From the NCBI GenBank assembly GCA_965217605.1, contig CBDCJB010000016.1, forward strand, positions 1-64,000: a DNA stretch of 64,000 bases, given 5' to 3'. Of the stretch, positions 59,600-64,000 are shown one piece after another. Position 1 is the stretch's first letter, and each line of letters starts with the position of its first letter. The notes below the pieces were generated by a model. That model did no database searches and was not told the DNA's origin. It was given only the letters and a program-made list of their open reading frames with translations. A program made the position numbers and the translations under genes. This DNA is from JAYYZW01 sp965217605 (lineage in GTDB: Bacteria > Pseudomonadota > Gammaproteobacteria > Ga0077536).

Positions 59600-60343
59600 A
59601 TGTTCGAGTCACTACACAAGTACGCATCTTTGATGCACTTCTATCGTCTAAGCAAAGCCTTATCACCTTGGGTGGCGTGGTTGAGCGCGGCTTTGTTCGC
59701 AATTGGGCTGTTCGGCGGCCTGTTACTGGCGCCTGCCGATTATCAGCAGGGCGACAGCTTTCGCATTATCTACGTGCATGTGCCGAGCGCATGGATGTCG
59801 CTGTTCGTTTACATGACCATGGCGGGCGCGGGCGTGGTCGCGTTGGTGTGGAAGATCAAACTCGCCGAGATCGCGATGCGGGCGAGCGCGCCGCTGGGCG
59901 CCTCGTTTACCTTTCTCGCCTTGGTGACCGGCGCCATTTGGGGCAAGCCCATGTGGGGCACGTACTGGGTCTGGGATGCGCGCTTGACTTCCGAGTTGGT
60001 CCTGCTGTTTCTGTATCTCGGTTTCATGGCCCTGCAGACCGCATATGAAGATCGCCGCGTCGCCGCGCGCGCCGGCGCCGTACTGGTATTGATCGGCACC
60101 GTCAACATTCCGATCATTCATTACTCGGTAGAATGGTGGAACACGCTGCATCAGGGACCGACGATATCGAAGCTCGATGCGCCATCGATACATATCGATA
60201 TGCTGATCCCCTTGTTGTTCATGGTCGGCGCATTCATGACCTATTTTCTGGCGACCTTGCTGGTGCGTATGCGCTGCGAAATCCTCGCTTACGATCGCAA
60301 CACGACCTGGATTCGCGACCTCGTGGCCGCCGGATCGCACTGA
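59600..60343 (+). CDS. ccmC: Haem handling membrane protein CcmC
   Basis: 247 aa, six membrane segments. The tryptophan-rich WWD-like motif is WGKPMWGTYWVWDARLTSELVLL. Conserved His are in IIYVHVPSAWMSL and IPIIHYSVEWWNTLHQG. CcmC places haem on the periplasmic chaperone CcmE. Normal length for the family. Seven bases separate it from ccmD. Confidence 0.96.
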   Translation: MFESLHKYASLMHFYRLSKALSPWVAWLSAALFAIGLFGGLLLAPADYQQGDSFRIIYVHVPSAWMSLFVYMTMAGAGVVALVWKIKLAEIAMRASAPLGASFTFLALVTGAIWGKPMWGTYWVWDARLTSELVLLFLYLGFMALQTAYEDRRVAARAGAVLVLIGTVNIPIIHYSVEWWNTLHQGPTISKLDAPSIHIDMLIPLLFMVGAFMTYFLATLLVRMRCEILAYDRNTTWIRDLVAAGSH

Positions 60344-60350
60344 GGGGGTT

Positions 60351-60509
60351 ATGGGCGAGTTCTTCAATATGGGCGGTCACGGCGTTTACGTGTGGAGTGC
60401 TTACGGGATCGCGCTAATCGTGCTCGTCGGCAACGCGCTTCTGCCCCGGCGCGACGAACGCGCCGCACTTGCACGGCTCGCGACCCGTTTTGACGGAGAC
60501 GAGAGGTGA
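60351..60509 (+). CDS. ccmD: Haem exporter protein CcmD
   Basis: 52 aa: MGEFFNMGGHGVYVWSAYGI, one membrane segment (ALIVLVGNALL) and a basic tail. The position between ccmC and ccmE, the size and the GxxxYVW motif identify it. The stop overlaps the ccmE GTG (GTGA). Confidence 0.88.
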   Translation: MGEFFNMGGHGVYVWSAYGIALIVLVGNALLPRRDERAALARLATRFDGDER

Positions 60510-60949
60510 CCCCGCGGCAAAAGCGGCTGCTGTCGGTGGTGGTGGTCGTCTCCGGTGTCGGGATCGCGGCCGCTCTCATCCTCACGGCGTTCGAAAAAAA
60601 CCTGATGTATTTTTACAGTCCGAGCGAGGTTCTGGCGGGCGAAGCGCCGCAGCGGCGGGCCTTTCGCATCGGTGGACTGGTCGTGGACGGCAGCGTGTTG
60701 CGCACTCCCGGCAATCTGGGTGTGTGGTTCACAGTGACCGACTTGGTGGAAGAAAGAGTCGTGTATTACGAGGGGATCCTCCCCGATCTGTTTCGCGAAG
60801 GTCAGGGCATCGTCGCGAAGGGCCGCCTGAACGACACCGGCTTGTTCGTTGCCGAGGACGTGTTGGCCAAGCATGACGAAAATTACATGCCGCCGGAGGT
60901 CGCGAGCGCGCTCGAGCAGGCGGCGTCCGCCAATAGGGCGTCACCGTGA
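60506..60949 (+). CDS. ccmE: Periplasmic haem chaperone CcmE
   Basis: 147 aa from GTG 60506. N-terminal anchor (LLSVVVVVSGVGIAAALIL), OB-fold domain (RRAFRIGGLVVDGSV, VWFTVTDL, YYEGILPDLFREGQGIVAKG) and the haem-binding His123 in LAKHDENYMPPE, the H-x3-Y type. It overlaps ccmF. Confidence 0.96.
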   Translation: MTPRQKRLLSVVVVVSGVGIAAALILTAFEKNLMYFYSPSEVLAGEAPQRRAFRIGGLVVDGSVLRTPGNLGVWFTVTDLVEERVVYYEGILPDLFREGQGIVAKGRLNDTGLFVAEDVLAKHDENYMPPEVASALEQAASANRASP

Positions 60950-62928
60950 TTGTCGAACTCGGCCATTTCGCCCTGAGCATGGCGCTGGCGCTCGCGATCG
61001 CGCAGATCGTCTTTCCGCTCATCGGCGCGTACCGCGGCGATGGTACGTTCATGGCGGTCGCCAAACCCACAGCCCGCGTGCAATGCGTGTTCGTCGCGCT
61101 GGCTTTTGTGGCGCTGGCCTGGGCTTTCGCCGATAATGATTTTTCCGTCGCCTACGTCGCGGCGAACTCGAACTCCGCATTACCGCTGGCCTACCGGCTG
61201 TCCGCTATTTGGGGCGCACACGAAGGGTCCTTGCTGCTGTGGGTGATGATCCTCGCGCTGTGGACGACGGCGGTGACCTATAGGAGTACGGGTTTACCCG
61301 CGGCCTTCGTCGCGCGGGTAATCGCGATCATGGGCGTGGTCAGCGCGGGCTTCCTGCTCTTCATGCTATTTACCTCCAACCCGTTTCTGCGCCAGATCCC
61401 GCCGCCGCTGGACGGCAGCGATCTGAATCCGCTGTTGCAGGATCCGGGCTTGATCATTCATCCGCCCATGCTCTACACCGGTTACGTCGGCTTCTCAGTG
61501 GCCTTCAGCTTTGCCGTCGCCGCGTTGTTGGGCGGCCACCTCGACAGCGCCTGGGCCCGCTGGGCGCGGCCTTGGACGATACTCGCCTGGGTGTTCCTCA
61601 CATTCGGCATCGCGCTCGGCAGTTGGTGGGCCTACTACGAGCTCGGCTGGGGCGGATGGTGGTTCTGGGACCCGGTAGAAAACGCGTCCTTCATGCCGTG
61701 GCTGCTCGGCACGGCCTTGATCCATTCGCTGGCCGCGACCGAAAAACGGGACGTGTTCAAAAACTGGACCGTGCTCCTCGCCATCAGCGTGTTCGCGCTC
61801 AGCCTGCTCGGGACCTTTCTGGTGCGCTCGGGCGTGCTGACCTCGGTGCACGCGTTCGCGACCGATCCGGCGCGCGGCGTCTTCATCCTCGCGTTCCTGG
61901 GCCTGGTCGTGGGGGGCGCCCTGGGTCTTTACGCGTGGCGCGGCCCGCGGTCGTTCGCCAGCGCGGGCTTCAGCCCGAGCTCGCGCGAAACCTTCCTGCT
62001 CGCCAACAGCGTGCTCCTGTCCGTGGCGACGGCGACGGTGCTGTTGGGCACGCTATACCCGCTGGCCATCGACGCCCTGGGTCTCGGCAAGATCTCGGTC
62101 GGCCCGCCCTATTTCAACGCGGTCTTCATCCCGATCATGGCGCCGCTCGTGTGCCTGCTCGGGGTGGGCCAGTTCGCGCAGTGGAAACGGGATTCGATAG
62201 CGCGTTTGTTAGGCCATCTAAAATATCCGGCGTTCGCGAGCGCCGTCATCGCAGTGGGCGCAGCCAGCATGCTCGGCGAAGTAGCGGGCCTCGAAGCGGC
62301 TTTGGGTATACTTCTCGCCGCCTGGATCGTAAGCACGACCGTGCAAGGCGTCGCGCGCCGTTGCCGCGCTCGCCGACAGCCCTTTCACGCCCTCGTTCAC
62401 TTACCGCCGAGTTTTATCGGGCAAACCTTGGCTCACACAGGCTTTGCGATCACCATCGTCGGTATCAGCATGGTCAGCATATTCGGCGTGGAAAAACACA
62501 TCGGCATGGCGCCGGGCGACGTGGTTACACTCAACCGTTACGCGTTCCGCTTTGCCGAGGCCCGCGATATCGTGGGTCCGAACTACAGCGGCACCGAGGC
62601 GACGTTTGAAGTCTCGCGTGACGGCGTCGAGTTGACGACACTCGCGGCACAGAAACGCCTCTATACGGTCCGCAGTGCGACCATGACCGAAGCCGGCATC
62701 GCGCCGGGGTTGACGCGGGACCTCTATGTATCGCTGGGCGAGCCGCTCGATAGTGCGGCCTGGAGCGTACGCATCAGCGTCAAACCCTTCGTACGCTGGC
62801 TATGGCTCGGCGCGATCTGTATGGGCGCAGGCGGCTTCATAGCCATTCTGGATCCACGCTTTCGACGTCTGGCAAGGCGCTACTCACGCAAAGGAGCGCG
62901 TGGCGCCACGGTGGTTGCGAGCGGTTGA
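60946..62928 (+). CDS. ccmF: Cytochrome c haem lyase subunit CcmF
   Basis: 660 aa from GTG 60946, overlapping ccmE by 4 bp. Many membrane segments. The tryptophan-rich block is GWGGWWFWDPVENASFMPWL, with YRLSAIWGAHEGSLLLW, PPMLYTGYVGFSVAFSFA and SLLGTFLVRSGVLTSVHAFA. It ligates haem to apocytochrome c with CcmH. Confidence 0.97.
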   Translation: MIVELGHFALSMALALAIAQIVFPLIGAYRGDGTFMAVAKPTARVQCVFVALAFVALAWAFADNDFSVAYVAANSNSALPLAYRLSAIWGAHEGSLLLWVMILALWTTAVTYRSTGLPAAFVARVIAIMGVVSAGFLLFMLFTSNPFLRQIPPPLDGSDLNPLLQDPGLIIHPPMLYTGYVGFSVAFSFAVAALLGGHLDSAWARWARPWTILAWVFLTFGIALGSWWAYYELGWGGWWFWDPVENASFMPWLLGTALIHSLAATEKRDVFKNWTVLLAISVFALSLLGTFLVRSGVLTSVHAFATDPARGVFILAFLGLVVGGALGLYAWRGPRSFASAGFSPSSRETFLLANSVLLSVATATVLLGTLYPLAIDALGLGKISVGPPYFNAVFIPIMAPLVCLLGVGQFAQWKRDSIARLLGHLKYPAFASAVIAVGAASMLGEVAGLEAALGILLAAWIVSTTVQGVARRCRARRQPFHALVHLPPSFIGQTLAHTGFAITIVGISMVSIFGVEKHIGMAPGDVVTLNRYAFRFAEARDIVGPNYSGTEATFEVSRDGVELTTLAAQKRLYTVRSATMTEAGIAPGLTRDLYVSLGEPLDSAAWSVRISVKPFVRWLWLGAICMGAGGFIAILDPRFRRLARRYSRKGARGATVVASG

Positions 62929-62933
62929 AGCAC

Positions 62934-63464
62934 ATGCGTTTCGCGTTGCCGCTCGGCCTGTTCGTTGTCATCGTCGCGTTGCTCGCGGTCGGGCTTTCAC
63001 GCGATCCCCGGCACGTGCCTTCGCCCCTCATCGGTAAACCGGCGCCTGATTTCAATCTGCAATCCCTCGCCGCGCCCGCCCGCGTTTTAACCATCGCCGA
63101 CCTACGCGGGCAAGTGTTCATGCTCAATGTTTGGGCGTCTTGGTGCGTCGCCTGTCGCACCGAACATCCACTGCTGCTCGAGCTGGCGGCATCAGGCGTG
63201 GTGGATATCATCGGTCTGAATTACAAAGACGAGCGCCCCGATGCGCTCGCATGGTTGCGGGAGCGTGGAGATCCCTATCGCCTGAGCGTCCACGACCCGC
63301 AGGGTGATCTCGGGCTTGACCTCGGCGTCTACGGTGTACCGGAAACCTTCGTCATCGATGCGGGCGGCGTGATTCGCTACAAGCACATCGGGCCGCTGAG
63401 CCCCGACGTGCTCGATACGGAGTTACTGCCGCTGCTCGCGAAGCTCTCACCGGCGTCAACCTGA
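62934..63464 (+). CDS. ccmG: Thiol:disulfide oxidoreductase CcmG/DsbE
   Basis: 176 aa from ATG 62934; TTG 62925, overlapping the ccmF stop, is an alternative. Signal anchor (LPLGLFVVIVALLAVGL), then a thioredoxin fold with WASWCVACRTEHPLL (Cys71, Cys74) and the cis-Pro in YGVPETFVID. It reduces the CxxCH of apocytochromes. Its stop overlaps the ccmH start. Confidence 0.95.
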   Translation: MRFALPLGLFVVIVALLAVGLSRDPRHVPSPLIGKPAPDFNLQSLAAPARVLTIADLRGQVFMLNVWASWCVACRTEHPLLLELAASGVVDIIGLNYKDERPDALAWLRERGDPYRLSVHDPQGDLGLDLGVYGVPETFVIDAGGVIRYKHIGPLSPDVLDTELLPLLAKLSPAST

Positions 63465-63931
63465 TGCGCCGTCTGTTACGCGTACTCAGCGCCCTGTTCA
63501 TCGTCGCGCATGGCGCACATGCCGCGGATACCCCGGTGGTATTCGACGCTCCGGCCGATCAGGCGCGTTACGAATCACTGCTCGAGGAACTCCGCTGCCT
63601 GGTCTGTCAAAACCAGTCACTGGCGGATTCGAACGCGAGTCTCGCGCAGGACATGCGCGACGAGGTCTATCGGATGATCGCGAGCGACGCGTCCAATGCC
63701 GCGATCACGGATTTCCTGGTCGCACGCTATGGTGATTTCGTTCTGTATCGTCCTCCCGTCAAGCGTTCGACGTGGCTGCTGTGGGGCGGTCCCTTCGTAC
63801 TGCTCGTGCTGGCCGCCGCCGTCATCATCCGCTTGAGCCGACGGCCGCGCGCCGAGCCGCGTCCGCTTACCGACGAGGAACGCGCACGCCTGGATGCGCT
63901 GATCGGCGACGACCGGTCCGAACCATCGTGA
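63464..63931 (+). CDS. ccmH: Cytochrome c-type biogenesis protein CcmH
   Basis: 155 aa from ATG 63464. Signal peptide ending AHA at residue 20, the LRCLVCQNQSLADSNA motif (Cys45, Cys48), then one C-terminal membrane anchor (LLWGGPFVLLVLAAAVIIRL). It reduces apocytochrome c or CcmG. TGATG overlaps join it to both neighbours. Confidence 0.96.
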   Translation: MRRLLRVLSALFIVAHGAHAADTPVVFDAPADQARYESLLEELRCLVCQNQSLADSNASLAQDMRDEVYRMIASDASNAAITDFLVARYGDFVLYRPPVKRSTWLLWGGPFVLLVLAAAVIIRLSRRPRAEPRPLTDEERARLDALIGDDRSEPS

Positions 63932-64000
63932 TGTTCTGGACCATTATTGGCGCAATGACGCTCGCAGGCGTCGTCATGATCGCATTGCCTGTTGCGCACA
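63931..64000 (+). CDS. ccmI: Start of ccmI (cut by the window end)
   Basis: ATG 63931 overlaps the ccmH stop. The 23 visible residues (MFWTIIGAMTLAGVVMIALP) form the first membrane segment expected for CcmI, the apocytochrome c chaperone. The rest is outside the window. Confidence 0.75.
   Translation, partial: MFWTIIGAMTLAGVVMIALPVAH

Noticed and set aside
1..64000. CRISPR arrays, rRNA or tRNA genes
   Set aside because: No regularly spaced short repeats and no recognisable rRNA or tRNA segments were seen on reading; tRNAscan and CRISPR finders would be decisive.

Overview
The window is high-GC, gene-dense DNA that looks gammaproteobacterial. The signs are a complete System I cytochrome c maturation operon (ccmABCDEFGH and the start of ccmI), an N-terminal PpnN domain, an RfaH-type NusG paralog, and Pseudomonas-like O-antigen sugar modules. 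No rRNA or tRNA gene was recognised, so a genus cannot be given. Nearly everything from 1 to 57.6 kb is a surface-polysaccharide (O-antigen, capsule or exopolysaccharide) locus, mostly on the minus strand, with many ATGA/GTGA overlaps.

Layout. (a) 0-4.3 kb: an asparagine-synthase-like amidotransferase, a truncated GNAT gene, a left-truncated IS3-family element and a ppnN fragment; the element sits on a rearrangement junction. (b) 4.4-6.6 kb, plus strand: a small hypothetical gene and a Tat-exported PhoX-family protein, ending in a clear terminator. (c) 6.65-24.0 kb, minus strand: galU, a wbpV-wbpL-wbpM-like initiation module (wbpM frameshifted), five glycosyltransferases, a second amidotransferase, a three-enzyme UDP-L-sugar set (WbvB/WbvR/WbvD or FnlABC type), a methyltransferase, a small exported membrane protein and a 157-bp MITE-like insertion. 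(d) 24.2-36 kb, mixed strands: two paralogous methyltransferases in inverted orientation flank a decoration module (SGNH hydrolase, carbamoyltransferase, small proteins, sulfotransferase) that also holds two truncated genes meeting head to head and an IS10-like element splitting the sulfotransferase. (e) 36-48 kb, minus strand: two related membrane alkaline-phosphatase-superfamily proteins, an epimerase, large membrane proteins, a flippase-like protein, a PglD-type acetyltransferase, a WbmS-type deacetylase/methyltransferase fusion, a glycosyltransferase and a sulfotransferase. (f) 48.2-57.6 kb, minus strand: rfaH, an SGNH/MBOAT O-acylation pair, a UDP-diacetamido-uronic-acid set (wbpE, wbpD, wbpB plus a TviB-type dehydrogenase), ugd and a UDP-glucuronate 4-epimerase. 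(g) 57.8-64 kb, plus strand: a conserved hypothetical gene and the ccm operon.

How the parts fit (inference). UDP-D-FucNAc from WbpM/WbpV would be loaded on undecaprenyl phosphate by WbpL. The repeat unit would draw on an L-RhaNAc/L-QuiNAc/L-FucNAc-type sugar, acetamido-uronic acids and hexuronic acids, with uronic acids amidated by the two AsnB-like enzymes. Carbamoyl, sulfate, methyl and acyl groups would be added by the accessory modules. I recognised no Wzx, Wzy, Wzz or Wzm/Wzt in the window. A 13-base exact match to the RfaH recruitment site ops lies at 25174-25186 on the minus strand, in the same window as rfaH. Several genes carry indels, insertions or junctions, so the locus looks recently rearranged, or the assembly has errors at a few points.
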